DNA of 64,000 bases from contig CAVQJI010000037.1 in NCBI GenBank assembly GCA_963712715.1, positions 257,624-321,623 on the forward strand. Reading direction: 5' to 3'. The notes beneath the pieces were generated by a model. The model saw only the letters and a program-made list of their open reading frames with translations. It made no database searches and was not told the origin of the DNA. The DNA is from JAFEDN01 sp963712715. GTDB taxonomy: Bacteria > Pseudomonadota > Gammaproteobacteria > Coxiellales > Coxiellaceae. The position numbers were made by a program, and so were the translations under genes. Shown piece after piece: positions 55,455 through 64,000 of this stretch (positions within the stretch are counted from its first letter, which is position 1; every line of letters starts with the position of its first letter).

Positions 55455-56897
55455 TTGCATTCCAGCGATTTCCCGACCCAAACTCCAGCAACACGCCTGC
55501 GCACCAATCCCGGCCTGACAGTCTTCGGCGGCGAGGCTGCTGCGCTGGCCCGTCGTTCTTCCGACAACGTTCATGCAACCCGGACCACTCCGTGGCGAAG
55601 CATCCTGCTTCTTGCAATCCTGCTTTCCGTCTCATTGCATAACAACTGGGCGCAGGATACGGTTGCCAAGTCGGACGATCAAAAGGTCAAGAAGGCCTTC
55701 TATACATCTAAAGACCGCTTGAATGCTATGCACTCGGCAGCCCTCTTTGTCCCGACACAAGTAAGCGAAGTCGACATCAGCAAAGGTCCTCCGCAGGAAA
55801 AGCATCTCTTCCTGCTTCACTATGACGATAAGGTCATCTGCGACTTCGCGACTCCGGGCAATAAGATGGGCGGGAAGACGCCGAAATTTGGTTGCAAGAT
55901 TACAGCAGTTGAGAGCGCCGATGGGCAGAAGCAGACGCTCACACCGGATATCGAGGAGAAGGAGCCAGTCAAGGTCAAATTCGGCGGGAGCGACAATGAA
56001 GTGTTTGCCGAGATTGTAGCCACGCGGCTGATGTGGGCGCTGGGCTACTACGCCGATGCCTGGTTCCCGGTTCATGTGGAATGCCACGGCTGCCCGGCGA
56101 ACCCGGTCTCCGGCTCAGGTACTCCAGATGTGCGCACGTATGCGCTGGCTAACATCGTCCGTAAGTTTTCCTGGCAGAAGATGACCGAAAACGGTAAGGA
56201 CGACGAGGGCTGGAGTTGGAAGGAACTGGATACCGCAAACAGCCGTCCTGCCTATGAACGCGATGGCCTTAAGCTGCTGGCAGCCTTCATGCAGCATAGC
56301 GACAACAAGCCTCCGCAGCAGCGCCTGACCTGCCATAAGGTGGATGTGGATACGAAGACACAGCCGCCCACAGCGACGTGCGACAAATCTGTGATGCTCG
56401 TTCAGGATGTCGGTGCAACCTTCGGCGGAGGAGGATGGTTCACCTCGAATAGCTCAGCGAAAATGAACATCGATATCTGGGCCGGCAAGAAACTTTGGAG
56501 CAAAGCTGGCACTGAAGCTGCGCCGCAAGCGTGCCAGGCTGTCCTCCGCAAAAGCCTTGCTGCGAAAGACGGGTTGAGCGATCCGGCGATCAGCGAAGAC
56601 GGACGCCGTTTCGACGCCGGCCTGATGTGTCAGCTCTCTGATCAGCAGATCGAGGCTCTCTTCAAGATCTCGAGGGCTGCTGAGATGCCGAAGTACCACA
56701 ATAGCGACGGCAGCTTCAAATCCGGTGTGGACGAAGCTTCGGTCGTGCAGCAGTGGGTGACCGCCTTCAAGAAGAAACGTGAAGAACTCGCACAAGCACG
56801 CTGCGAGTGGAAGGACAAGCCCGCGGACCTTTCGGTTATCGAGAATCCGATGAGCCTGCCCACGGTGCCGAACTACTGTTCGTCAAAGCCGTTCTAG
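55455..56897 (+). CDS. Secreted hypothetical protein, paralogue of next gene; possible kinase-like fold
   Basis: 480 residues. A hydrophobic segment at about 50-65 (ILLLAILLSVSLHNNWAQ) acts as signal or anchor. It is clearly related to the next gene: NEVFAEIVATRLMWALGYYAD matches FTGVATTRFMWVLGFPADHI there. Three features recall the protein-kinase-like fold of Fam20C/HipA type: a conserved Glu in a helix (NEVFAEIVATRL), HSDNKPPQQRLTC at about 281 in the catalytic-loop position, and VQDVGATFG at about 316 in the metal-binding-loop position. This comparison is by eye only. Family not named. A CHGC pair suggests a disulphide. Confidence 0.55.
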   Translation: MHSSDFPTQTPATRLRTNPGLTVFGGEAAALARRSSDNVHATRTTPWRSILLLAILLSVSLHNNWAQDTVAKSDDQKVKKAFYTSKDRLNAMHSAALFVPTQVSEVDISKGPPQEKHLFLLHYDDKVICDFATPGNKMGGKTPKFGCKITAVESADGQKQTLTPDIEEKEPVKVKFGGSDNEVFAEIVATRLMWALGYYADAWFPVHVECHGCPANPVSGSGTPDVRTYALANIVRKFSWQKMTENGKDDEGWSWKELDTANSRPAYERDGLKLLAAFMQHSDNKPPQQRLTCHKVDVDTKTQPPTATCDKSVMLVQDVGATFGGGGWFTSNSSAKMNIDIWAGKKLWSKAGTEAAPQACQAVLRKSLAAKDGLSDPAISEDGRRFDAGLMCQLSDQQIEALFKISRAAEMPKYHNSDGSFKSGVDEASVVQQWVTAFKKKREELAQARCEWKDKPADLSVIENPMSLPTVPNYCSSKPF

Positions 56898-56943
56898 TAC
56901 CTGGTTTTTCAGCTCGGGTCCCTGCATGAACAAAGGAGATCCT

Positions 56944-58296
56944 ATGAAACGCCGACCTTTCTTCACGCTACTTTTGTTTGCATCGGCATTGTCCAGCGGC
57001 CTTGCAGAAAACCCCGGCTGCGCGGCGCCCGACAATATGACCAAGGACCAGAAACTGCCCTGTATTCGAGCCGGCAGCATGATGCTGGACCAGCCAACAC
57101 TAACCCCCACCCAGATTCAGAATGGCCCGGACTTCGATCCCGCGCAGCCGGAGGACAACCGCTTCTTATACTTCACGGCCGACGATACGATCGGGTGCTA
57201 TTTTCGCCCACACTATGCATTTTCGAAGGTGCCCGGCGACAGCATGAAATTCCAATGCTGGCACATGACTCCACAGGGCGGGTTTTATAGCAAGAATGGC
57301 AACGTACTTAAGGTCGATGCTGTCAAGGTCGTTATTGAAAAGGATAAATACGGGGAGAAATCAGCATCACTGTTTCCCAAGGATGATACTGACAACCAGC
57401 ACGAGATTAAAGCAGACCACTTCAAGATCAAATACCTTAAGCCTCCGTTTCCCGCTCACAATCCGCGGTTCAACGAAGTGTTCACCGGCGTTGCCACCAC
57501 CCGGTTTATGTGGGTGCTAGGTTTCCCCGCGGATCATATTTATCCGGCCGGAGCGGCCAGCTGCATTGGCTGCACGGATGATCCATTTGGAAAGAAGCTC
57601 ACCGATAATAAGGCTTCTCTGGCGGACCCTCCAACAGTCCTCAAGATCGTAAGCGCGGAGCGAGAGCTAGCCTGGGATGAGATTAACCCAGATGATGATG
57701 AAACCTGGTCATGGAAGGATGCGGCTCATTTTTATTCCGACGGTGAATGGACGCATGAGCAGAAGGTACAGTACGACGCGTATCGTCTCGCTCTGGGTCT
57801 GCTTCATTACTTCAATGCCTTGCCGCAACAGAATCGCCTGGATTGCGCGGAGTGGGCCAAAGCGGATTCTGGAAAAGGGAAAACCTGCATGAAGCCAGTT
57901 TTTTATGTGCATGACCTTGGTTCTACATTTGGCAAGAAACGCAGCGTGATCGACCTGCTGGGCACCAACCCGCGCGGCATTTTCAGCGCATATGAACCAC
58001 AGACCGTGTTTACAGACGCCGGCAATTGCCAGCTTCGCGACCCGCTTTTGGGAGATAAGCAAGTCCTCAAGGAGGCGCAGGACATCATGATCCAACGCCT
58101 CGCCAAACTCGACCGCCACACGGTGAAGTCGATCTTCCGCGTCGCGCGCTTTAACATGGCGGACCAACAACAGGTAAAGCGGCTCCGGTCGAAGGGTGCA
58201 CCCAATGTGGATGAGGCCGCTCTGGACGAGTGGACTGATGCCTTCATGAAAAGAATCGAGGAGATTCGCGGCGCCAAGAATTGCAAGACAAGCTGA
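56944..58296 (+). CDS. Secreted hypothetical protein, second paralogue
   Basis: About 450 residues from ATG 56944, chosen because AAGGAG lies just upstream and the protein then begins with a signal peptide (MKRRPFFTLLLFASALSSG). It shares with the preceding gene the TTRFMWVLGFPADHIYPAG region, CIGC pair, LPQQNRLDC and YVHDLGSTFGKKR. The histidine-aspartate of the first paralogue's HSDNK is HYFNALPQQN here, so if the fold is kinase-like this copy may be inactive or altered. The pair faces the phosphoesterase operon across a 260-bp divergent region. Confidence 0.55.
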   Translation: MKRRPFFTLLLFASALSSGLAENPGCAAPDNMTKDQKLPCIRAGSMMLDQPTLTPTQIQNGPDFDPAQPEDNRFLYFTADDTIGCYFRPHYAFSKVPGDSMKFQCWHMTPQGGFYSKNGNVLKVDAVKVVIEKDKYGEKSASLFPKDDTDNQHEIKADHFKIKYLKPPFPAHNPRFNEVFTGVATTRFMWVLGFPADHIYPAGAASCIGCTDDPFGKKLTDNKASLADPPTVLKIVSAERELAWDEINPDDDETWSWKDAAHFYSDGEWTHEQKVQYDAYRLALGLLHYFNALPQQNRLDCAEWAKADSGKGKTCMKPVFYVHDLGSTFGKKRSVIDLLGTNPRGIFSAYEPQTVFTDAGNCQLRDPLLGDKQVLKEAQDIMIQRLAKLDRHTVKSIFRVARFNMADQQQVKRLRSKGAPNVDEAALDEWTDAFMKRIEEIRGAKNCKTS

Positions 58297-58456
58297 TTCA
58301 GACGTTGACGATGGTTTCCTGGTCACACGCGTGGAGCACCGTCAGGTAACATCTAGGATCTGTCCCTGGATTCCTGGCGGAAGCGACCAGGCGCACTTTC
58401 GAGCGACGGCAGACCAGGCTTCCAGCTGGCGCAACGCCACCGGCGGCCGGAACGGC

Positions 58457-59834
58457 TTACGCGCTCATTCGTTCCCGGGTCAGATTCATCAGGATCTGCT
58501 GGGCTCCCAGTGTCTCCGGCCCCTGGCCATCTCCTTCGGGATGAAGGCGTGTGTAGCGACCATGTGTGTCGAGCGTCCATGCCTGCCTCCGGTCCCGCAA
58601 GCATGCATCCAGAATCTCCCACAGCTTCTGCTTTCCGGCGGCCGCCAGGACTGGCGTCGCCACCTCGATCCGCTTCGACAGATTCCTGGACATCCAGTCT
58701 GCCGAGCCGATGAAGAATTCCCCGTCTGCCGGATTCTCGCTTCCGTTGGCGAAGTGGAAGATGCGGGAGTGCTCCAGAAACCGACCGATGATGGAACGCA
58801 CGCGAACATTCTCCGCGGAAAAGATCGAACCTTCCGCTACGAACGGCGGCGGAAACGAAGTCCATGGCGCGTCGCGTAGCTCGGCCACCGGCAGTCCCGC
58901 GATCTCGAAGAGCGTCGTGTAATCCGCCTCCTCATCCAGCTCGTACACATCTTCGGAGGCTAGATCGAATCGTTCGCGGAGCATCTCGCGAATGCCGGGA
59001 TCGGCTTCCGGCCCAAACTCCAGCCGCACCACCGGCTCATAGCGCCGCTGCCGAACCTGTTCCCGGACAAGCACGCGGATTTCCGCCGATGGGTCTTCGT
59101 CCAGGTCCACTTCCGCGTCGCGCGTGATGCGCACCAGCGTTATTCCCGAGATGGCGATTCCTGTATACAGCTTTCCGATGTTGCCGCGCACGAGCTCGTG
59201 CAGCGGGATCAGCAGCCGCTGCCCAGGGTCCAGCCCCGCAGTCAGCGGTACCCACTGCTTCACCCCGACAGGAATTTTCATTCGCGCCACGATCGGCTCG
59301 GTCCGCTCGGGATCCTTCAGGCGGCAGGTCAGCGACGTGGAGAGATTGGATAGAAACGGGAACGGATGCTCGGGATTGATCACCAGCGGCGTCATGGCGG
59401 CAGAGACGTTGCTGTCGAAATACGCTCGCCTCTTCCCGTTGCACTTCGGTTAGCTCATCCCAGCGGCGGAGCAAGATTCCGTGATCCGCCAGCTCCGAGA
59501 TCACCGACCTGCGATAACACTCCACCTGCCTGCGCAGCATGGGAAGGAGTTTCTCCCGCAATTGCCGCAAGCGCGCGCGCTGCTTTTCCGTCCATCCCTC
59601 CCGCAGCAGGGCTACGCGCTTCATGAAGAACTCGTCGAGATTCGAGGTAAAGATTGCGAGAAACTTGGCCCGCTCCAGTAGCGGCGTGCGCTCATCCAGT
59701 GCTTCCGCCAGAACCCTGTCGTTGAAATCCAGCCAGCTCAGATCGCGGTCGATCCAAACTCCCGCCAGTGCAGCCGGCAGCCGCTCATTCAGGAATCCGT
59801 GGTCGCCAATCGACGCGAGTACGTTTGTTGCCAT
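58457..59834 (-). CDS. ppk1: Polyphosphate kinase lacking catalytic core, frameshifted
   Basis: ATG 59834 (GAGGAG nine nt upstream). The N-terminal domain (RDLSWLDFNDRVLAEA, FTSNLDEFFMKRVALL) and the middle (NPEHPFPFLSNLSTSL, DYTTLFEIAGLPVAELRD) are standard PPK1. After PWTSFPPP the sequence jumps in frame to SENVRVRSIIGRFLEHSRIF-like residues (AENVRVRSIIGRFLEHSRI), the start of the last domain. The intervening 250-300 residues, including the phospho-His loop (YRVG...HIGTGNYH region), are absent. One indel near 59,425 also splits the frame. About 460 residues remain of about 700. It cannot make polyphosphate in this form. Confidence 0.8.
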
Positions 59835-59988
59835 TTCCTGCACTCCTCAAAAAGGGTTGGGCGTCGCCAGCCTAGCAGGCGATTGTTTCAAGCCGGCGAA
59901 TCAGGACTCCGCCCTCGTTGCGCGCTTTTGGTTCCTGCAGCGGCTGCCGAGGCGACCGCCTGCCGCACCAGATCTCCCAAGAGACCGT

Positions 59989-60418
59989 CTACCTCTTGAG
60001 GCGAAGATCGAATGGATAGGGGAACACGTCCGTGATACGAAACTTCTCCGCTAGCTTGTGGGATGGATTGAGCAGAAAGTTGACCGTCTCAGGAACGATC
60101 ACACTCGGCACCCGGAGCAGCACGCTCTCGTTCTTTTCGAGCCAAGCGGTGCCTAAATCGCGCGTCACTTCCAGTTGCGCCTGCCAGTTCTTCGGCAGAT
60201 CGTCGGCTTTGATGGATGGAACTTCTATATCCGGTCCTTCGATCTTCAGCAACGCAAGTTTCGGTGGCACGTCATTCGCGCTGGTGTGAACGCAGACTTC
60301 CAGCAATGCAGAAGCTGGCATCTCGGTCATGTACACAATGGCATCGCCGGCATGATGCCAGCGGCCAGCGGCCTTCAGTCCCCGGTCCCGCTCAGATCGC
60401 GATCGACCTGTCTACGGC
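59989..60418 (-). CDS. RES-domain toxin-like protein, N-terminus frameshifted
   Basis: The last 115-130 residues are a RES domain: KAAGRWHHAGDAIVYMTEMP with the R-W-H signature, ASALLEVCVH, then LRVPSVIVPETVNFLLNPSH and FPYPFDLRL at the end. DLSGTG just before KAAG is in another frame, repairable by one added G near 60,385. The start cannot be fixed; the region above 60,418 runs into the TetR operator. RES toxins deplete NAD+. No Xre partner is upstream, because a TetR gene diverges there. It may be decayed. Confidence 0.65.
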
Positions 60419-60442
60419 GAACTCCGGCACCAGCTGGACACG

Positions 60443-60464
60443 ATAATACGTACGTACGTATTAT
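60443..60464. promoter_or_regulatory. 22-bp perfect palindrome, probable TetR operator
   Basis: ATAATACGTACGTACGTAT plus TAT: perfectly self-complementary, ending 7 nt before the TetR start codon at 60472. Position and symmetry fit autoregulation of the TetR/dehalogenase operon. Confidence 0.75.
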
Positions 60465-60471
60465 TAGTCGT

Positions 60472-61062
60472 ATGAGCAAAGCCTCCCTTCGCGAAGACAT
60501 TCTCAATGCTGGTCTCAAGGTGATGTTTCGATCGGGATACCAGGGAGCTACTGTACGAGACATCTGCGCAGCCGCCGGTGCCCCGCACGGCTCCTTCACC
60601 AACCACTTCCGCTCCAAAGAAGCATTTGCCCAAGAGGTACTGGACCGCTATTTTGCCAATCTCCGGGGATATGTCAAAGAGGCTTTGGACGACGAGTCAC
60701 TTACTCCGCGGCAGCGACTGAAACGGTATTTGGACATCATCAGCGGCGTACTGGAAGCCGACAAATGGAATCGTGGTTGCCTGATCGGCGATTTCAGTCT
60801 TCAGGCTTCATCTGAGAGCGAACTCTTGCGCGAGAGGCTGGAGGCAATCTTCCAGGAATGGCGCGCTCCGTTTGCCTCGTGCATCGCAGCGGCTCAAACC
60901 GCAGGTGAGATCGAAGCAACGTTCGATTCGATGGATCTGGCTGAATTCCTCCTCGCTTCCTGGGAGGGAACAATTCTCCGTATGAGGGTTGAACGCGGCC
61001 CAGCCGCGCTCGACCGCTTCAAGAACATCATCTTCCACACAGTATTCAAGGAGCTGAAATGA
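60472..61062 (+). CDS. TetR/AcrR-family regulator
   Basis: 196 residues from ATG 60472 (MSKASLREDILNAGLKVMF); the upstream-open frame from 60175 is rejected because the operator palindrome lies inside it. The helix-turn-helix is GATVRDICAAAGAPHGSFTNHF, about residues 25-47. The C-terminal half is the ligand-binding, dimerising helix bundle (ASWEGTILRMRVERGP region). It overlaps the dehalogenase gene by 4 nt (ATGA), so it most likely controls it in response to a halogenated or related compound; the ligand is unknown. Confidence 0.88.
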   Translation: MSKASLREDILNAGLKVMFRSGYQGATVRDICAAAGAPHGSFTNHFRSKEAFAQEVLDRYFANLRGYVKEALDDESLTPRQRLKRYLDIISGVLEADKWNRGCLIGDFSLQASSESELLRERLEAIFQEWRAPFASCIAAAQTAGEIEATFDSMDLAEFLLASWEGTILRMRVERGPAALDRFKNIIFHTVFKELK

Positions 61063-61967
61063 CTGTACTGTCTGATGTCGCGTTATCCCAGGTAGATGTT
61101 CTTGGTTCCACGATGGCCTATCGGGAAGCGGGAGACTCCGAAGCACCAGTGGCGCTCTTTTTGCACGGTAACCCGACGTCGTCCTACATATGGAGGAATA
61201 TCCTTCCGCTGGTCGCATCAGTAGCGCATTGCATCGCGCCGGATCTGATTGGGTTCGGCCAATCGGGGAAGCCAGGCATCGAATATCGGTTTGCGGATCA
61301 TGTTCAATACCTCGACGCGTTCCTCGACAACGCTGGAATTTCGTCGGCGTTCGTCATTGCACAAGATTGGGGATCGGCGCTGGCGTTTCATCTGGCTGCC
61401 CGCAGACCGGAGTTTATCCGTGGACTTGCTTTTATGGAGTTCATCCGCCCCATGCCTGCCTGGTCCGATTTTCACGGCGATGCAATCGACACCTTCCAAA
61501 AATTCCGGACGCCCGGCGTAGGCGAAGAGATGATTCTTCAGAACAACGTGTTTGTCGAGGGCGTCCTTCCTGGAGCGACCGTACGAAGGCTTTCGGAAGA
61601 GGAGATGTCGGTTTACAGAGCTCCTTTTGTTACTCCCGAGTCGAGGCGGCCAACCTGGCGATTCCCGAACGAAATACCCATCGAAGGTAAGCCGGCCGAT
61701 GTGTACGCAGCCATGGAGCACGCCCAGCGCGCTCTTGCGGAATCGACTTACCCGAAGCTGCTCTTCGCAGGCGATCCAGGCGCTCTGATCTCGCCCGTCG
61801 TCGCGGAGAAATTTGCGAAGGGATTGAAGAACTGCAGGTTCGTGCAGCTTAGTTCCGGCCTTCACTACCTGCAGGAGGATCATCCGGATGTCATCGGCGC
61901 CAACATCAAGGAATGGCTCATCGAGATTGGGATCGGTTCCAGCCCAGCACAGAAGCTGACGTCGTAA
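61059..61967 (+). CDS. Haloalkane dehalogenase (alpha/beta hydrolase, HLD-II type)
   Basis: 302 residues. The catalytic set is complete: nucleophile D103 in AQDWGSA, halide-binding W104, Asn in LHGNPTSSYIWRN, acid E127 in FMEFIRPMP and H269 in GLHYLQEDHP. The HGNPTSSYLWR and PDLIGFGQSGKP motifs are those of DhaA/LinB. It hydrolyses C-halogen bonds to alcohols in the cytosol. ATG 61059 overlaps the TetR stop, so it is co-regulated. It is distinguished from epoxide hydrolases by the Asn-Trp halide pair. Confidence 0.88.
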   Translation: MTVLSDVALSQVDVLGSTMAYREAGDSEAPVALFLHGNPTSSYIWRNILPLVASVAHCIAPDLIGFGQSGKPGIEYRFADHVQYLDAFLDNAGISSAFVIAQDWGSALAFHLAARRPEFIRGLAFMEFIRPMPAWSDFHGDAIDTFQKFRTPGVGEEMILQNNVFVEGVLPGATVRRLSEEEMSVYRAPFVTPESRRPTWRFPNEIPIEGKPADVYAAMEHAQRALAESTYPKLLFAGDPGALISPVVAEKFAKGLKNCRFVQLSSGLHYLQEDHPDVIGANIKEWLIEIGIGSSPAQKLTS

Positions 61968-62201
61968 GCATTCCCCTGATCGTCGACAAATGTCTTTTCA
62001 CGCGAACGTCATCTTGTCTGTCGCCAACAGATGGCGATGCGGTTCGAGTGCAGGAGGGATACCGCAGCTCGCGTCATGCAACAGAAGAGAGTAAGTTCGA
62101 GGGCTGGGAAAGTGTATCATCGCCGAGTTACTCGCCGACAGAGAGATATGTACCGCGAAGTCGGCCTATCGTCAGTGATTTGTTCCGCGATGGTCGGCCG
62201 T

Positions 62202-63224
62202 TTAGCGCCAACCTAGGGCTGGGGCAACGGTCGTCAGAATTGCCTCCATGACATGCGCATTGTAGGCAACACCTAGTTGGTTTGGGACGGTTAGCAATAG
62301 GGTGTCGGCCTCCGCGATGGCCTCGTCCTTCCTTAACTGCTCGATGAGGGTCTCCGGTTCAGCAGCATAGCCGCGGCCGAAGATCGCCCGTGTAGTTTTG
62401 TCAAGGAATCCGATTTTGTCCTCTTCCTGACCGCTGCGACCGAAATAGGCACGATCACGGTCGTCGATCAACGCGAAGATGCTGCGGCTGACGGAGACGC
62501 GAGGAGCGCGAGTGTGACCAGCTTCCTTCCAGGCTGCGCGGAAGGAGCGAATCTGTGCGGCTTGTTGGAGGTGGAGCGGTTCGCCGGTCTCGTCGAATTT
62601 GAGGGTTGAGGTCTGTAGATTCATTCCCAGCTTGGCAGTCCAAGCGGCAGTCGCGTTGGAAGCAGATCCCCACCAGATCCGATCACGCAATCCTTCGGAG
62701 TACGGCTCAAGGCGCAGAAGCCCTGGCGGATTAGGGAACATCGGACGCGGATTAGGCCGCGCGAAGCCCTTCCCTCCTAACAGCTCGAGAAATTCTTCGG
62801 CGTGTCGCCGCCCCATGTCTGCATCATTCTCGCCCTCTACCGGGCTATGGCCAAAATAGCGCCACCCGTCAATTACCTGCTCCGGGGAACCGCGACTGAT
62901 TCCTAACTGCAGGCGCCCACCAGCGATGAGATCCGCAGCGCCAGCATCCTCCGCCATGTAGTGAGAGTTTTCATACCGCATGTCGATTACTGCAGTGCCA
63001 ATTTCAATTTGTCGCGTCTTAGCACCGACCGCCGCGAGCAGTGGAAACGGCGATGCCAGCTGCCGCGCGAAATGATGAACCCGGAAGTAGGCCCCGTCCA
63101 TTCCCAGGCACTCGGCCTCTACGGCGAGATCAATGGATTGCAGGAGGGCATCAGCCGCCGACTGCGTTCCTGACTGTGGCGAAGGTGTCCAATGACCGAA
63201 CGAGAGGAAGCCTATTTTCTTCAT
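62202..63224 (-). CDS. LLM-class flavin-dependent oxidoreductase
   Basis: About 340 residues from ATG 63224 (MKKIGFLSFGHW), chosen over 63335 because family members begin there. The bacterial luciferase-like barrel is evident: GAYFRVHHFARQLASPFPLL, IEIGTAVIDMRYENSHYMAE, LQLGISRGSPEQ and IWWGSASNATAAWTAKLGMN. FMN-binding residues fit these positions. It oxidises an unknown substrate with reduced flavin and O2. It stands alone between the dehalogenase operon and the small protein at 63587. Confidence 0.85.
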   Translation of the reverse strand: MKKIGFLSFGHWTPSPQSGTQSAADALLQSIDLAVEAECLGMDGAYFRVHHFARQLASPFPLLAAVGAKTRQIEIGTAVIDMRYENSHYMAEDAGAADLIAGGRLQLGISRGSPEQVIDGWRYFGHSPVEGENDADMGRRHAEEFLELLGGKGFARPNPRPMFPNPPGLLRLEPYSEGLRDRIWWGSASNATAAWTAKLGMNLQTSTLKFDETGEPLHLQQAAQIRSFRAAWKEAGHTRAPRVSVSRSIFALIDDRDRAYFGRSGQEEDKIGFLDKTTRAIFGRGYAAEPETLIEQLRKDEAIAEADTLLLTVPNQLGVAYNAHVMEAILTTVAPALGWR

Positions 63225-63586
63225 GCGAGATAAGTCTAATGTTCGGACAGGGGCAAGCGCATGGCCTCGTGGCACCTCCTCCAACCGAAGCGAACTCGTG
63301 GGTTTCGATGGTTCAGGGGCGTCGTTCGGCCGCATACTAGCTTTTGCAAAGGACTTGACTGTTTGCCTACCAAGAGCGTTCGACCTTTGAGCAACCTCGC
63401 CTAGACATGAACTTGGGATTTGATCATGAAATCCGCGATCTCGGACTTCCCGTCAGCGGCAAAGGACGCTGCAATCTTCTGGACCTCCGCGGGCCCTCTT
63501 CCAGTCATCCCTTTCAGTTATTCTTGGTCTCGTCCAATGACAATCACACGGCAGCGGATCGGCTTGCTGTGCAGAAAGGCTTCACC

Positions 63587-63832
63587 ATGTCTGCAGTGAC
63601 ACAGTATCGATGCGAGATTTGCGGTACGGAAAGCTCAAACCCACTGCATTGGTTCATGATTCGATGCAATTCCAACGAGCTCAAAGTGCTCAAGTGGAAC
63701 TTCGAGGAGGCCTCAATTCCTGGCACGCGACATTATTGCGGAGAAGCTCATGCCGGTGTCTATATCAGCCGCTGGCTTGAGGATTCGTGCTCACCCTCGC
63801 GACCCGACTACAACCGTCCCTCAGCGAGCTAA
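63587..63832 (+). CDS. Small Cys-containing protein, probable metal ribbon
   Basis: 81 residues from ATG 63587 (MSAVTQYRCEICGTESSN); the longer start at 63407 adds an uncharacteristic leader. CEIC near the start and GTRHYCGEAHAGVYISRWL later give Cys/His ligands that could bind zinc. Short proteins of this type recur in Acidobacteriota. Role unknown. Confidence 0.5.
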   Translation: MSAVTQYRCEICGTESSNPLHWFMIRCNSNELKVLKWNFEEASIPGTRHYCGEAHAGVYISRWLEDSCSPSRPDYNRPSAS

Positions 63833-64000
63833 AAGGATGAGTCGTGCGGTCTCAAAGATATTGAGAATTGCGGGTCCGCTCATAGCCCAGGAGTTGAGCG
63901 ACGCCGGAGTCCAAAAAACACTGTGCCGGTGACTTCAAACAAATGCAATCGTAAAACTCACGACGTTACGATTCAGGCTTATCCTCGACCGGATGGCATT
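63833..64000. other. Right end of window, no gene called
   Basis: A plus-strand ORF begins near 63,750 in another frame and ends at 63,932; it overlaps the previous gene and lacks support. Confidence 0.3.

Noticed and set aside
1..64000. CRISPR array
   Set aside because: No regularly spaced short repeats were seen anywhere in the window.

Overview
The window is two unrelated pieces of DNA joined near position 18,500. Bases 1 to about 18,500 are AT-rich. Their codon use, short spacers and gene types (KfrA-like coiled coil, zeta-type toxin, RES toxin, IS66-like and MITE remnants) suggest a low-GC gammaproteobacterium, perhaps of the Legionellales; this placement is inferred. Bases from about 18,510 to 64,000 are GC-rich and look like an Acidobacteriota (Terriglobia-type) chromosome: ThuA, Gfo/Idh and TIM-barrel sugar genes, Tat-exported laccase, quinoprotein, RND efflux pump, GH13 enzyme, haloalkane dehalogenase. 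A gene is cut off on each side of the join, so a chimeric contig is the simplest reading.

AT-rich part, left to right. (1) 1-6.7 kb is defence and toxin-antitoxin territory: a very large XRE/Mrr-nuclease/STAND-NTPase protein running off the left edge, a KfrA-like pseudogene, a zeta-type toxin with its small partner, a frameshifted RES toxin and transposon debris. (2) 7.0-16.7 kb is a peptide-modification (RiPP-like) locus and the most interesting region. On the plus strand lie a secreted Cys-rich protein, an MNIO (DUF692) enzyme and an overlapping partner gene. On the minus strand, behind a good sigma70-type promoter, lie a short Cys-containing precursor-like peptide, a radical SAM/SPASM enzyme, two ROXA-like JmjC oxygenases, a third His-rich cupin-like protein and an ABC exporter, mostly overlapping. 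A 280-bp MITE with 24-bp perfect ends and an 11-bp target duplication sits just upstream of that promoter. (3) 17.1-18.5 kb has an aldo/keto reductase and the 5' end of a truncated gene.

GC-rich part. 18.5-20.9 kb: sugar metabolism operon (truncated ThuA, Gfo/Idh oxidoreductase, sugar isomerase/epimerase). 21.1-25.9 kb: periplasmic oxidation operon (laccase, tri-heme cytochrome c, PQQ dehydrogenase, FG-GAP protein). 26.7-31.0 kb: RND efflux pump and adaptor. 32.2-35.8 kb: decayed integrative island (tyrosine recombinase, YhcG-type nuclease, RtcB and BCS1 fragments) ending at the 3' piece of a tRNA. 36.4-46.4 kb: TM-patatin, beta-barrel-like and very large membrane proteins. 46.9-51.1 kb: GH13 enzyme, membrane protein, M15 peptidase. 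51.3-58.3 kb: outer-membrane protein, phosphoesterase and propeller operon, facing a pair of secreted paralogues with possible kinase-like motifs. 58.5-64 kb: polyphosphate kinase lacking its catalytic core, RES toxin, TetR plus haloalkane dehalogenase operon with a 22-bp palindromic operator, LLM flavin oxidoreductase and a small metal-ribbon protein.

Many genes, especially in the AT-rich part, are broken by single-base indels, often in short T or A runs, and can be rejoined by one-base changes. This looks more like long-read consensus error than biological decay, although a few loci (second JmjC gene, KfrA-like gene, DUF4132/RtcB/BCS1 fragments) look truly decayed.
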